64,000 bases of DNA from Variovorax jilinensis (lineage in GTDB: Bacteria > Pseudomonadota > Gammaproteobacteria > Burkholderiales > Burkholderiaceae_C): NCBI RefSeq assembly GCF_030316885.1, contig NZ_JASZYQ010000007.1:124001-188000 (forward strand), in the 5' to 3' direction. Position numbers and translations under genes: made by a program. Position 1 is the stretch's first letter. Each line of letters opens with the position of its first letter. A model generated the notes under the pieces. The model worked only from the letters and a program-made list of their open reading frames with translations. It searched no databases and was not told the origin of the DNA. Positions 41,558 through 50,132 of the stretch are shown here, piece by piece.

Positions 41558-41587
41558 GTTGAACGTTCAACTAAATGTCTCTACATT
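41558..41587 (+). promoter_or_regulatory. Putative P450 promoter with overlapping palindromic operator
   Basis: TTGAAC (41559-41564) and TACATT (41582-41587) are 17 bases apart, a good -35/-10 layout. The perfect 14-base palindrome GTTGAACGTTCAAC (41558-41571) covers the -35 box, so a dimeric repressor would block polymerase. The start ATG is 30 bases after the -10. The MarR gene at 43287 is a natural candidate regulator. Confidence 0.5.
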
Positions 41588-41616
41588 CGATTCTTGCCCA
41601 CGAAAGGATGTAAGAC

Positions 41617-42816
41617 ATGGAAGCGATAGCAACGCAGATTCCCCGGATCGACGTCGACCCATTCAGCGACGCGATGATCGACGAACCGTACGAGATGCAC
41701 GATATCCTGCGCGAGGCCGGACCTGTCGTCTTCATACCCAAATACGACTTGCACGTCGTCGCGCGACACGCGCAGGTCCAGTCTGTCCTGACGAACTGGG
41801 AAAGCTTCATTTCCTCGGCTGGCGTCGGCCTGGCGAATTTCAAGCACGAAGCGCCCTTCCGTCCCAAGAGCCTGCTGCTCGAAGCGGACCCGCCAGATCA
41901 CACGGTCGTGCGGACGGTCATTTCGCGCGTCATGTCTCCCAAGACCATCCAGCAGCTGCGCGACCTCTTCGAGGCGGAAGCCGAAGCAATGTTCGATCGC
42001 TTGCTGGAGAAAGGACGAATCGAGGGCGTCAAGGAGCTTGCGGAACACTTTCCCCTCAAGGTGTTTCCGGACGCGGTGGGTCTCGAGTCCGAAGGCCGCG
42101 ACAACCTGCTCCTCTACGGAGATATGGTGTTCAATGCGCTGGGGCCTCGCAACGACCTGTTCGAGCGTTCGATGGAGCGTTTCAAACCGGTATCGTCCTG
42201 GGTCATGGACCATTGCGAGCGGAAGGCCCTGCGTCCGGGCGGACTTGGCCATCTGATTTACCAGGCGGCCGATACAGGCGAGATCACGCACGAGCAGGCT
42301 CCGATGCTTGTTCGATCGTTCCTTTCTGCAGGCGTCGACACCACCATCAACGGCATCGCCAATGTTCTGTTGACGCTCGCGCGCCACCCGGGCGAGTACG
42401 CCAAGCTGCATGCCAATCCGGCACTCGCGCGGCAGACCTTCGAAGAGGGCCTGCGGTACGAGTCCATCGTGCAGACCATTTTCCGTACGACGTCGCGTCC
42501 GGTCGAGATTGACGGCGTTGAGATCGACGGCGATCGCAAGGTGCTGACGCTCCTGGGCGCTGCGAACCGGGATCCGCGCAAGTGGTCCGAACCGGATCGC
42601 TTCAATGTCGATCGCAACCCCGTGGGCCATCTCGTGTTCGGCGCCGGCATCCATGGCTGCGTGGGCCAGATCATTGCGCGGATGGAAGGCGAGATCGTCC
42701 TGAGGACACTGGCCCGCAGGGTAAAGCGCATCGAACTGACCGCACCCCACGAGCGCCACCTGAACAACTCGCTGCGAGCCATGCGAAAGCTCCCGCTGGA
42801 AATCTTCCCTGCCTGA
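41617..42816 (+). CDS. Cytochrome P450, CYP199A-like
   Basis: 399 residues, a soluble class I P450. The I-helix has FLSAGVDTTINGI (AGVDTT about 238-243), the K-helix has EEGLR (E277-x2-R280) and the haem loop is VFGAGIHGCVGQ with Cys348. The string from the I-helix to the C-terminus (VQTIFRTTSRPVE, NRDPRKWSEPDRF, LNNSLRAMRKLP) recalls CYP199A enzymes, which demethylate or hydroxylate para-substituted benzoates such as 4-methoxybenzoate. This is from memory, not a search. AAAGGA precedes the ATG. Its ferredoxin follows 14 bases later; no ferredoxin reductase is in the window. Confidence 0.9.
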   Translation: MEAIATQIPRIDVDPFSDAMIDEPYEMHDILREAGPVVFIPKYDLHVVARHAQVQSVLTNWESFISSAGVGLANFKHEAPFRPKSLLLEADPPDHTVVRTVISRVMSPKTIQQLRDLFEAEAEAMFDRLLEKGRIEGVKELAEHFPLKVFPDAVGLESEGRDNLLLYGDMVFNALGPRNDLFERSMERFKPVSSWVMDHCERKALRPGGLGHLIYQAADTGEITHEQAPMLVRSFLSAGVDTTINGIANVLLTLARHPGEYAKLHANPALARQTFEEGLRYESIVQTIFRTTSRPVEIDGVEIDGDRKVLTLLGAANRDPRKWSEPDRFNVDRNPVGHLVFGAGIHGCVGQIIARMEGEIVLRTLARRVKRIELTAPHERHLNNSLRAMRKLPLEIFPA

Positions 42817-42830
42817 CGCAGTCAACGAAC

Positions 42831-43154
42831 ATGCCCATCGTCAACGTCACGCTGCCCGGTGGCCGGGAGATCCAGCTCGATGCCGTCGCCGGCAACACCT
42901 TCATGCGCACGGCGGTCGATGCCGCGACCGAAGGAATCATCGGCGAATGCGGCGGCGCCGCGATGTGCGGAACGTGCCACGTGCTGGTGCATCCCGAGTG
43001 GCTGGATCGGCTTCCCGCCATGAGCCAGAACGAGAACGACATGCTCGACTGCACCGCCGCACCCCGACAACCTCAGAGTCGGCTGGGGTGCCAGTTGCAG
43101 ATCACCCACGTCCTGGATGGGCTCCAGCTGACACTTCCTGAGCGGCAGCGGTAG
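42831..43154 (+). CDS. [2Fe-2S] ferredoxin, putidaredoxin type
   Basis: 107 residues. Cluster ligands fit the adrenodoxin/putidaredoxin spacing: C40, C46 and C49 in GECGGAAMCGTCHV, and C87 in SRLGCQLQ. A non-ligand Cys74 corresponds to the extra Cys of putidaredoxin. It should donate electrons to the P450 encoded just upstream. The larger upstream frame overlapping the P450 is a shadow; the ATG at 42831 matches family starts (MPIVNVTLPGG). The next gene is 132 bases away. Confidence 0.93.
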   Translation: MPIVNVTLPGGREIQLDAVAGNTFMRTAVDAATEGIIGECGGAAMCGTCHVLVHPEWLDRLPAMSQNENDMLDCTAAPRQPQSRLGCQLQITHVLDGLQLTLPERQR

Positions 43155-43286
43155 GCGGCTCCCCGAGGCGGGGCGGAAAAGGCGTTAGGCTTGAGGGATG
43201 GCATCCATCCCCAGCCTTTCGTGAGCTCCCGAAAAGCATCCAACCCCCATCCCCGCTCGTCGCTGCGCCCCACCCGGGAGGGACCC

Positions 43287-43919
43287 GTGCTCGACCTCAA
43301 CCGGTACGTGCCGGGTCTTCTCACTCTCATCGCCAGCAACCTCTCGGGCGGCGCATCGAGTGCCTATCTGTCTCTCTACGCCATCGGCATCGAGACCTGG
43401 CGGGTCATGGTCATGCTGGCCATCGAAGGCAGGGTCACTGCGCAGCGCATTGTTCAACTGCTGGATGCGGACAAGGGAGCGATCTCGCGCACGCTCAAGT
43501 CGATGCAGGCGCAGGGCCTGGTCCGGCTGGAACCCGACGAGAACGATGGTCGGGTGCGCCACGCGGTGTTCACGAGCAAGGGGCGGCGCCTGCACGACCG
43601 CATCATTCGCCTGGCGCTGGTTCGCGAAGCGGCAGCGATCTCCGTGCTGACGGACGAGGAAGCCGAGACGTTTCGATCGCTGCTGCGACGCGTCTACATG
43701 AACCTGCCCAACGTCGAGAACGCCACGGTCGACTTCAGCCGTGAAGAGCGCGAGGCGCTCGGGCTTCCCGCCGATGGGCCGCCGCTGCGCCGCAGAGGTG
43801 GATCGACCGCCACCGCAGACCCGGAGCCGGAACCGAAACCGAAACCGGAGCCGGAATGGGAACCCGACCTCCAGGCTAGTAGCCAACCTGCGAAAAGAAC
43901 GCGCGGACCTCGTCGCTGA
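43287..43919 (+). CDS. MarR-family transcriptional regulator with charged Pro-rich tail
   Basis: 210 residues from GTG 43287, chosen because GGGAGGGA (43276-43283) stands at ideal spacing; the frame continues upstream to a TTG at 43191. The winged helix is IETWRVMVMLAIEGRVTAQR, LLDADKGAISRTLKSMQAQG and VRLEPDENDGRVRHAVFTSK. The last 40 residues are a Glu/Pro/Lys run (DPEPEPKPKPEPEWEPD) unlike the core domain. MarR proteins often respond to phenolic acids or their CoA esters. Its last 44 bases overlap the 3' end of the epoxide hydrolase on the other strand. Confidence 0.88.
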   Translation: MLDLNRYVPGLLTLIASNLSGGASSAYLSLYAIGIETWRVMVMLAIEGRVTAQRIVQLLDADKGAISRTLKSMQAQGLVRLEPDENDGRVRHAVFTSKGRRLHDRIIRLALVREAAAISVLTDEEAETFRSLLRRVYMNLPNVENATVDFSREEREALGLPADGPPLRRRGGSTATADPEPEPKPKPEPEWEPDLQASSQPAKRTRGPRR

Positions 43920-45018
43920 ACGCCACCGGCTCCTCCATGGCCGCGAAGTGACCGCCTGCGCCCATCTCGGTCCATCGCGCCACCGCATAGGCGCGCTCCG
44001 CGACGATCCTGGGCGGGTACGGAATGAATTCCGAAGGGAAGCATGCCACCCCTGTGGGCACCTCGACCCTCGGCACACGTGATCCGGGCGGGCTTTCCTC
44101 TGCGCGTCCCCGGTACATCCAGAGCGCCGGCCCCACGGCATCATTGACCAGATAGATCATCAGGTTCGTGATCAAGGTGTCTCGCGAGAAGCGACTCTCG
44201 ATGTCGCCCCGCGTGTCGCCCCACGATCTGAATTTCTCGCAGACCCAGGCGGCGAAACCCAGCGGGCTGTCCGTCAGCGCAAGTGCGACGGTCTGCGGCT
44301 TGGTGCTTTGAATCGCGAAGTAGCCCAATTCAGCCGACCGTACCGTTGCGACCCGTGCGTGATACGCCAATTCGCTAACCGTGGCCGAGTCCGAAGGCGT
44401 GAAGACCCAGCTCGGCAGCATGTTGAGATGGATGGCGCGCGTCACGTCCGCATGGTCGATGCCCAGCCAACTGGTGACGGCCGCTCCCCAATCGCCTCCC
44501 TGAGCCGCGAACTCCTTGTAGCCAAGCACCTCCACCATCAACTGGCGCCACAGCGCGGCAACCGCTCGCGGCCCGATCGGGCGTGGCGGCGCCGCAGAGA
44601 AGCCGTATCCGGGCAAAGACGGAATGACGAGATCGAAACCCTCGCGCGCATCACCGCCGCGACGTTCGGGAAAGGCCAGGCGCTCGATGCACGCCTGAAA
44701 CTCCAGGATCGAGCCCGGCCAGCCATGCGTGAGCAACAAGGGGCGCGGCCGGGCCGAGGATCCCTTGATGTACTGGAAGTGGATGTCCAAGCCGTTCAAC
44801 GAAGCCTTGAACTGCGGCCAGCGATTGAGCTGCTGCTCGGCCGCCCGCCAGTCGTACGCCGTGATCCAGTGATCGACAAGGCCATGCAACCATGCGGCAT
44901 CCGTGCCATAGACCCAGCCGGCGTCGTCGGCCGGCGCAGTGGCCCAACGAGCGCCCGCCAGGCGTCGACGAAGGGAGTCGATCACCGCGTCTTCGACCTG
45001 AATCGTGAATGGGGTCAA
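43876..45018 (-). CDS. Epoxide hydrolase (alpha/beta hydrolase, microsomal EH-like N-terminal domain)
   Basis: 380 residues from a TTG at 45018; GGAGG stands 8 bases before it, and TPFTIQVEDAVIDSLRRRL is the usual start of these proteins. The N-terminal EHN domain (about 1-110) is followed by an alpha/beta hydrolase with HGWPGS (oxyanion loop), GYGFS and QGGDWGAAV, whose Asp is the nucleophile, and GGHFAAMEEP with the catalytic His. It opens epoxides to diols. It is last in a long minus-strand operon, 31 bases after the GMC oxidoreductase, and overlaps the convergent MarR gene. Confidence 0.9.
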   Translation of the reverse strand: MTPFTIQVEDAVIDSLRRRLAGARWATAPADDAGWVYGTDAAWLHGLVDHWITAYDWRAAEQQLNRWPQFKASLNGLDIHFQYIKGSSARPRPLLLTHGWPGSILEFQACIERLAFPERRGGDAREGFDLVIPSLPGYGFSAAPPRPIGPRAVAALWRQLMVEVLGYKEFAAQGGDWGAAVTSWLGIDHADVTRAIHLNMLPSWVFTPSDSATVSELAYHARVATVRSAELGYFAIQSTKPQTVALALTDSPLGFAAWVCEKFRSWGDTRGDIESRFSRDTLITNLMIYLVNDAVGPALWMYRGRAEESPPGSRVPRVEVPTGVACFPSEFIPYPPRIVAERAYAVARWTEMGAGGHFAAMEEPVAFSDEVRAFFSQVGY

Positions 45019-45049
45019 TCGACGATCCTCCGACGCGTTCTGCGTGCTT

Positions 45050-46705
45050 CTAAGCCAGGACGACTTCGGGCCGAGGCACGGCAAGGCCACGTTCCTGCTG
45101 CGCCTGATTCAGGATGAAGGCGGCGACGCGTTCGCCGATCATCATGGTCGGCGCGCTGGTATTGCCGCCGATGATGTTGGGCATGATGGACGCATCCGCG
45201 ACGCGCAGCCGACCGACGCCGTGCACACGCAGCTTGGCATCCACCACGGCCGCGGCATCGGAAGCCGGCCCCATCTTGCAGGTACCCACCGGGTGATAGA
45301 CCGTCGAAAGCGTGGCCCTGATGGCACGTTCGAGTTCCTCGTCCGACTGGTTGTCCTTGCCCGGCGTGCGCTCGAGGCCGAGATGCTCGCTGATCGGCGC
45401 GAGAGACAGGATTCGGCGCGTCTCCCTGACGCCCGCGATCAACGTCTTGATCTCTTCCCTGGCTTCCAGGAAAGCTGGATGGAGCACCGGCTTGTCTACG
45501 GGATTGGACGAGGACAACGACAGCCAGCCGCGGCTCGTCGGCCGCAACAGCGAGACGAGCAGCATGATGCCGTGCTCGCGCGGAATTGCGCGGGCGGTGC
45601 CCTTCAAGCCTGCCAGCAGCGTAACCTGAACATCCGGACGGTCGAGTTCAGGGCGTGTGCGAAAGAACCCCCCGCCTTCGGCCGCATTGGACGCCAGCAT
45701 GCCGCGACGCCCGACAAGGTACTCGAGCGGACTCATGGCTGCACGAGGCAGCGAACGCCAAGACAGGGCGTACGCGCGCGAAGTGCGATCCATCATCGCG
45801 ATCGGAACGGAGGGATGGTCCTGCAGGTTGCGCCCCACACCTGGCAGATCGTGCAGCACGCGGACGCCGCTCTTCTCGAGCTCATGCGCTGCACCGATGC
45901 CTGAGACCATCAGGAGGTGCGGAGAGTTGATCGCGCCCCCTGCGAGAATGACTTCCTGCGAGGCAGTCAAGGATTCACGCTGGCCACCCTTGATCACCGT
46001 CACGCCGGTGGCTTCGGCTCTGGAAACGTCGACGCGCTCCACGAAGCAATCTGTGAGGACCGTCAGGTTGGGGCGCGACATCACGGGATGCAGAAACGCA
46101 CGAGAACTCGACAGCCGTGTCCCGGTTCGCTGGTTGACATCCCAGACGCCGAAGCCGTCCTGTTCCTGGCCGTTGAAATCATCGGTCGCATGGTGTCCGC
46201 CTGCCACTGCGGCAGCCACGAAGGCCTTGGTGAGCGGATTCACCGCCCGGGGCTGCTGCACATCCAGTTCGCCCTCGCTGCCATGCAGGGCCTGGTCGCC
46301 GAACAGCCGGCGCTCGTGGCGCTTGAAGTACGGCAGCACGTCCTCGAAGCCCCAGCCCGGATTGCCTTCGGCCAGCCAGCCATCGTAGTCACTGCGGTGT
46401 CCCCGGATGTAGACCGATCCGTTCACCGAACTGCAGCCACCCAGCATCTTGCCGCGCGGGCAGGGAATCGCTCGACCACCGACCCCTGCTCCCCCGGTAA
46501 ATTCGTACTGCCAGTTGTATCTGGCGTGAGGCAGCAGAAAGATGTTCCCGATTGGAAGCGTCGCCTTGAGATTGGTCGGAAAGCCCAGATCCGAAGGCCC
46601 CGCTTCGATCAAGGCGACTCGAACGGACGGATCGGCCGAGAGGCGATTCGCGATGACGCAGCCGGCCGAGCCGGCGCCCACGATGATGTAGTCGAAGCCA
46701 GTCAT
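45050..46705 (-). CDS. GMC-family FAD oxidoreductase (choline dehydrogenase/AlkJ-like alcohol dehydrogenase)
   Basis: 551 residues from ATG 46705, which has GGAAAGACC before it; two in-frame ATGs upstream lack a good site. It begins with the FAD motif YIIVGAGSAGCVIANRLSAD, the GMC signature KMLGGCSSVNGSVYIRGH is near residue 80, and the C-terminal STVYHPVGTCKMG with the active-site His and GNTSAPTMMIGERVA complete the family. It oxidises an alcohol to aldehyde with electrons to the respiratory chain. The aldehyde dehydrogenase starting the same operon would take the product on. Confidence 0.92.
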   Translation of the reverse strand: MTGFDYIIVGAGSAGCVIANRLSADPSVRVALIEAGPSDLGFPTNLKATLPIGNIFLLPHARYNWQYEFTGGAGVGGRAIPCPRGKMLGGCSSVNGSVYIRGHRSDYDGWLAEGNPGWGFEDVLPYFKRHERRLFGDQALHGSEGELDVQQPRAVNPLTKAFVAAAVAGGHHATDDFNGQEQDGFGVWDVNQRTGTRLSSSRAFLHPVMSRPNLTVLTDCFVERVDVSRAEATGVTVIKGGQRESLTASQEVILAGGAINSPHLLMVSGIGAAHELEKSGVRVLHDLPGVGRNLQDHPSVPIAMMDRTSRAYALSWRSLPRAAMSPLEYLVGRRGMLASNAAEGGGFFRTRPELDRPDVQVTLLAGLKGTARAIPREHGIMLLVSLLRPTSRGWLSLSSSNPVDKPVLHPAFLEAREEIKTLIAGVRETRRILSLAPISEHLGLERTPGKDNQSDEELERAIRATLSTVYHPVGTCKMGPASDAAAVVDAKLRVHGVGRLRVADASIMPNIIGGNTSAPTMMIGERVAAFILNQAQQERGLAVPRPEVVLA

Positions 46706-46781
46706 TCGGTCTTTCCAATCCATCTTTTCATACCGTTCTCTCAATCACTTCCCGCCGTGCCAGACGGGCCAACCCGTCAGG

Positions 46782-47483
46782 TCAAACCCCTAAATACTGT
46801 TCGAGTAGCTCAGGCCGCTCCTTGAGTTCCCGGCAACTGCTGCGCAAGGTCGGCTCGCCCCGGCTCATCACGATTGCGTCATCGCAGGTGTCGAAGATCG
46901 TCTCGAGCCGTTGGTCCACCACGATTGCCGTCAGCCCGCTCTTTCGCAAGCGCTGCAACAGATCGACGACCTCGTCCACGATCTTCGGCGCCAATCCCTC
47001 TGTGGGTTCGTCGAGCAGCAGCATGCGCGGCTGGCAGACCAACGCACGCGCGATGGCCAGCATCTGCTGCTCGCCGCCGGACAGACCGCCGCCCGGCGCC
47101 TTCGAACGCTCGGCCAAGCGCGGGAACATGTCCAGCACGTCGTCCACCGACCAGCGCTGGACCTTGTCCTTGTGCAGCCTCGCGGCCAGCCGCAGGTTCT
47201 CGATCACCGAAAGGCTGCGAAAGATTCCCTTGCGGTCCAACACCAGGGCCAGGCCCGCTCGCGCGATGGCGGAAGTGTTCCAATGCGCCACATCGACGCC
47301 GCCGAAAACGACCTTGCCGGCAAACGGCCTCACGGGCCCACAGAGCGCCTTCAGCAGCGTCGTCTTGCCCACGCCATTGCGCCCCAGGATGCCGAGGAAC
47401 TCACCGTCGGCAACGGTGAAGCTGAGGTTGTCCAGCACGCTGAACTGGGCGTACCCGGCGCTGAGATCTCGCACTTCAAGCAC
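46782..47483 (-). CDS. livF: Branched-chain amino acid-type ABC transporter, ATP-binding protein LivF
   Basis: 233 residues starting at GTG 47483, overlapping the livG stop by eight bases. Walker A is GRNGVGKTTLLKAL, the ABC signature LSGGEQQMLAIARALV and Walker B MLLLDEPTEG. It is one of two ATPases driving this importer. Although the family takes up Leu/Ile/Val, members inside catabolic operons often import aromatic or hydrophobic acids, which fits the neighbours here. Confidence 0.93.
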   Translation of the reverse strand: MLEVRDLSAGYAQFSVLDNLSFTVADGEFLGILGRNGVGKTTLLKALCGPVRPFAGKVVFGGVDVAHWNTSAIARAGLALVLDRKGIFRSLSVIENLRLAARLHKDKVQRWSVDDVLDMFPRLAERSKAPGGGLSGGEQQMLAIARALVCQPRMLLLDEPTEGLAPKIVDEVVDLLQRLRKSGLTAIVVDQRLETIFDTCDDAIVMSRGEPTLRSSCRELKERPELLEQYLGV

Positions 47484-48231
47484 GGTGTGCTCCCTTCAGG
47501 TAGGCGCTTTGCACACGCGTATCGGCCTTCACCTCGGCTGGCGTTCCGTCGCAGATGATGCTGCCGCGTTCGAGCACCACGACCCGATGGGCGATGCGAT
47601 CGACCACGCTCAGGTCATGTTCCACGATGACCACCGTCAGCCCTTCGAGCAGTTCAGCCATCAGATCGAGGATCACGGCGGTTTCAGCATGACTCATCCC
47701 CGCGGTCGGCTCGTCGAGCAGCACGATCTGCGGCTGCGTCGCCAGCGTGATCGCCAGCTCGAGCTGCCGCTGTTCTCCATAGGACAGCTCGCTGGCCTGT
47801 GCGTCCTTCGGGCGTCGGATGTTGACCCTGCGAAGCCAGCGCTCTGCACTCTCGTTGCAGGCTCGATTCGATGCCGCAGCCTTCAACGGATTCCAGTTGC
47901 TCCAGCCCGCGCGGTTCTGCACCCCGAGTCGCACGTTCTCGAGCAGACTGAGCTGCGGAAAGATGTTGGTCTTCTGGAAGCTGCGCCCAACCCCCAGTTG
48001 GGCGCGCTGCCTAGCGCTGGAGCGACTCACGTCATGGCCGGCAATCACGATCTTTCCTCCGGACAGCGACAACCTGCCGCTGATCAGATTCAATAGCGTA
48101 GTCTTGCCCGCGCCATTGGGGCCCAGCAGCGCACATCGCTGTCCGACGGGAATCACGAGGTCCACGCCATTGACTGCGCCAAAGTCGCCGAATCGCTTGA
48201 CCACGCCATTCAACTCGATCGCGTAGTTCAT
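47476..48231 (-). CDS. livG: Branched-chain amino acid-type ABC transporter, ATP-binding protein LivG
   Basis: 251 residues from ATG 48231, overlapping livM by four bases; a long open stretch above this start is only the shadow of livM. Walker A LGPNGAGKTTLLNLISG, signature LSYGEQRQLELAITLA and Walker B IVLLDEPTAGMS are seen, with the family's VGRSFQKTNIFPQLSLLENV insert. The signature is YGEQ instead of GGEQ, common in LivG relatives. Confidence 0.93.
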   Translation of the reverse strand: MNYAIELNGVVKRFGDFGAVNGVDLVIPVGQRCALLGPNGAGKTTLLNLISGRLSLSGGKIVIAGHDVSRSSARQRAQLGVGRSFQKTNIFPQLSLLENVRLGVQNRAGWSNWNPLKAAASNRACNESAERWLRRVNIRRPKDAQASELSYGEQRQLELAITLATQPQIVLLDEPTAGMSHAETAVILDLMAELLEGLTVVIVEHDLSVVDRIAHRVVVLERGSIICDGTPAEVKADTRVQSAYLKGAHRA

Positions 48232-49250
48232 GGTGACTGCTCCTTGCCGACCACCCGCCTCGCCGCATTGGCCCGCGGGCCCACGAGTCGCCGCAGTCGA
48301 TCCCGGACAATGGGGACGATGCCTGCGGGTGCGAACATCACGAGCCCGATGAAAGCCAGCCCCACGAAGAGCCGCCAGTGGTCGGTGTACGAGACCGCAT
48401 AGTGGGACAGGCCCACGTACAGGGCCGCACCCACAACCGGACCCAGGAGCGAACTGGTTCCACCCAGGATCACCATGAGGATGGCCTCGCCCGACACGGT
48501 CCAGAACAGCGAACCCGGGCCGATGAATCCGAACAGCGTGGCGTTCAGGTAGCCGGCAATGCCACCGATGGCACCGGAAATGACGAAACCGGCGAGCTTG
48601 TATCGCTGCGTTGCATAGCCCAGGACGACCATCCGCTCCTCGTTCTCCCGAATGCCTGCAAACACCGCCCCCATTCGGGAGCGCGACAAGGTGTGAACGA
48701 ACCACAGCACCAGGACGAACAACGCGAGCACGAGGTAGTAGAAGCCGGCATCGCTGCCAAGGCCAAGCCCAAGCGATTCCGCGACGCCCTTCGGAAGCTT
48801 CGGTCTCGGAACTCCGCTCAGGCCGTTGACCCCGCCGGTCCAGCCATCGTTCGCAGTGGCCAGCACGTAGAGAAGCTGTGCGAATGTCAGGGTGATCATC
48901 GTGAAGGCGATCTCGCGCGTCTTCAGGGCAATCCACCCGAACACCGCGGCCACGGTCGCCGTAGCCAACACGGTGAGAACCAGCGACGTCAACAACGAGG
49001 GCGTGAAACGCATCAGCACCAGTGCCGCCACGTAGCCACCGAGGCCGAAGAACGCACTGAAGCCGAAATTGACCAGCCCCAGAAGTCCGATCTGGACGTA
49101 CAGCCCGACCGCCATGATCGCGAAGATCAGGATGTCGGCGGTGAACTCGGTGCCCGATCCCACCGAGAAATAGGGTACCGACAGCAGCGCTGCAGCAGTG
49201 AAGGCCAGGGTCAGAAGGCGGATGAGCTCGCTCTTTGCAATCGTGCTCAT
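48228..49250 (-). CDS. livM: Branched-chain amino acid-type ABC transporter, permease LivM
   Basis: 340 residues, eight to ten membrane segments. Typical LivM features are GLLGLVNFGFSAFFGLGGYV, TREIAFTMITLTFAQLLYVL and a C-terminal GGTSSLLGPVVGAALYVGLS. It pairs with LivH in the inner membrane. It overlaps livH and livG by four bases on each side. Confidence 0.92.
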   Translation of the reverse strand: MSTIAKSELIRLLTLAFTAAALLSVPYFSVGSGTEFTADILIFAIMAVGLYVQIGLLGLVNFGFSAFFGLGGYVAALVLMRFTPSLLTSLVLTVLATATVAAVFGWIALKTREIAFTMITLTFAQLLYVLATANDGWTGGVNGLSGVPRPKLPKGVAESLGLGLGSDAGFYYLVLALFVLVLWFVHTLSRSRMGAVFAGIRENEERMVVLGYATQRYKLAGFVISGAIGGIAGYLNATLFGFIGPGSLFWTVSGEAILMVILGGTSSLLGPVVGAALYVGLSHYAVSYTDHWRLFVGLAFIGLVMFAPAGIVPIVRDRLRRLVGPRANAARRVVGKEQSP

Positions 49251-50119
49251 GCGCCCTCCGCTTTTCCTAGCAGGCCATGCGGCCGCAACAACAGCACGAG
49301 CGTAAGAACCCCGTACATCACCGCGGGCGCATAGCCTGCAACCAGCACCTGCCCAACGGTCAAGGCGTAGCCGATCAGGATGCTGGCCAGCAATGACCCA
49401 AGGACCGATCCGAGGCCACCGATCACGACGACCACGAGGCAGGACACCAGCACGTCGTCACCCATGCCCGGAAACGCGTTGACGATCGGAATCGCCACAT
49501 AGCCGGCGACCCCCGCCAGCCCGGCACCGATCAGGAACACCAGACTAAACAGCGCCGTCACCTTCATGCCCAGCAATTCCGAGGCCTCGCGATCGTCCAC
49601 GGCAGCCCGAACCGCGGTGCCGATCGGCGTGCGCACGAGGCCGGCGAAGAGGCCTGCACAGACGACCACGCCGAACGCGATGAGGAAGAGTCGGTAGCCC
49701 TCGATGCTGGCCCCGAGCCACTCGTAGGAATCGCTGAGCAGGTCCGGTCGAGGCAGGCTGCGAATCTCGCCGCCCCAGACGATCCGGACAAGTTCGTCGA
49801 AGACGAAAATGAGCCCGAACGAGACCAGCATCTGCGCGAACGGGCCGCGCGGATAGAGCCTGCGGAACAGGGCGCGCTCGATCAGCCATCCCGCCACGGC
49901 AGCGGCGACGGCGGCAACGATCGCCCCGAGAATGAACGAGCCCGAGAGCTTCGCCGCGGTCAGGCCCGCGAAGGCGCCGAGCATGTAGAAGGATCCGTGG
50001 GCCAGGTTGACGACGCGCATCAGGCCGAAGCTGAGTGTCAGGCCGGCCGAAATGACAAACAGGAGAAGTCCCGCCTGCAATCCATTGACCAGGTATTCAA
50101 TGAGACTTCCGGTAGTCAT
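49247..50119 (-). CDS. livH: Branched-chain amino acid-type ABC transporter, permease LivH
   Basis: 290 residues, about eight membrane segments. LQAGLLLFVISAGLTLSFGL, RVVNLAHGSFYMLGAFAG and VVVVIGGLGSVLGSLLASIL are the usual marks of LivH. It starts 13 bases after the binding-protein gene and overlaps livM by four bases. Confidence 0.92.
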   Translation of the reverse strand: MTTGSLIEYLVNGLQAGLLLFVISAGLTLSFGLMRVVNLAHGSFYMLGAFAGLTAAKLSGSFILGAIVAAVAAAVAGWLIERALFRRLYPRGPFAQMLVSFGLIFVFDELVRIVWGGEIRSLPRPDLLSDSYEWLGASIEGYRLFLIAFGVVVCAGLFAGLVRTPIGTAVRAAVDDREASELLGMKVTALFSLVFLIGAGLAGVAGYVAIPIVNAFPGMGDDVLVSCLVVVVIGGLGSVLGSLLASILIGYALTVGQVLVAGYAPAVMYGVLTLVLLLRPHGLLGKAEGA

Positions 50120-50132
50120 CCGTGCCTACCGC

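Noticed and set aside
43801..43870. Short repeats coding Pro-Glu/Pro-Lys as a functional DNA repeat
   Set aside because: They are codon-level repeats inside the MarR tail and have no array-like spacing.
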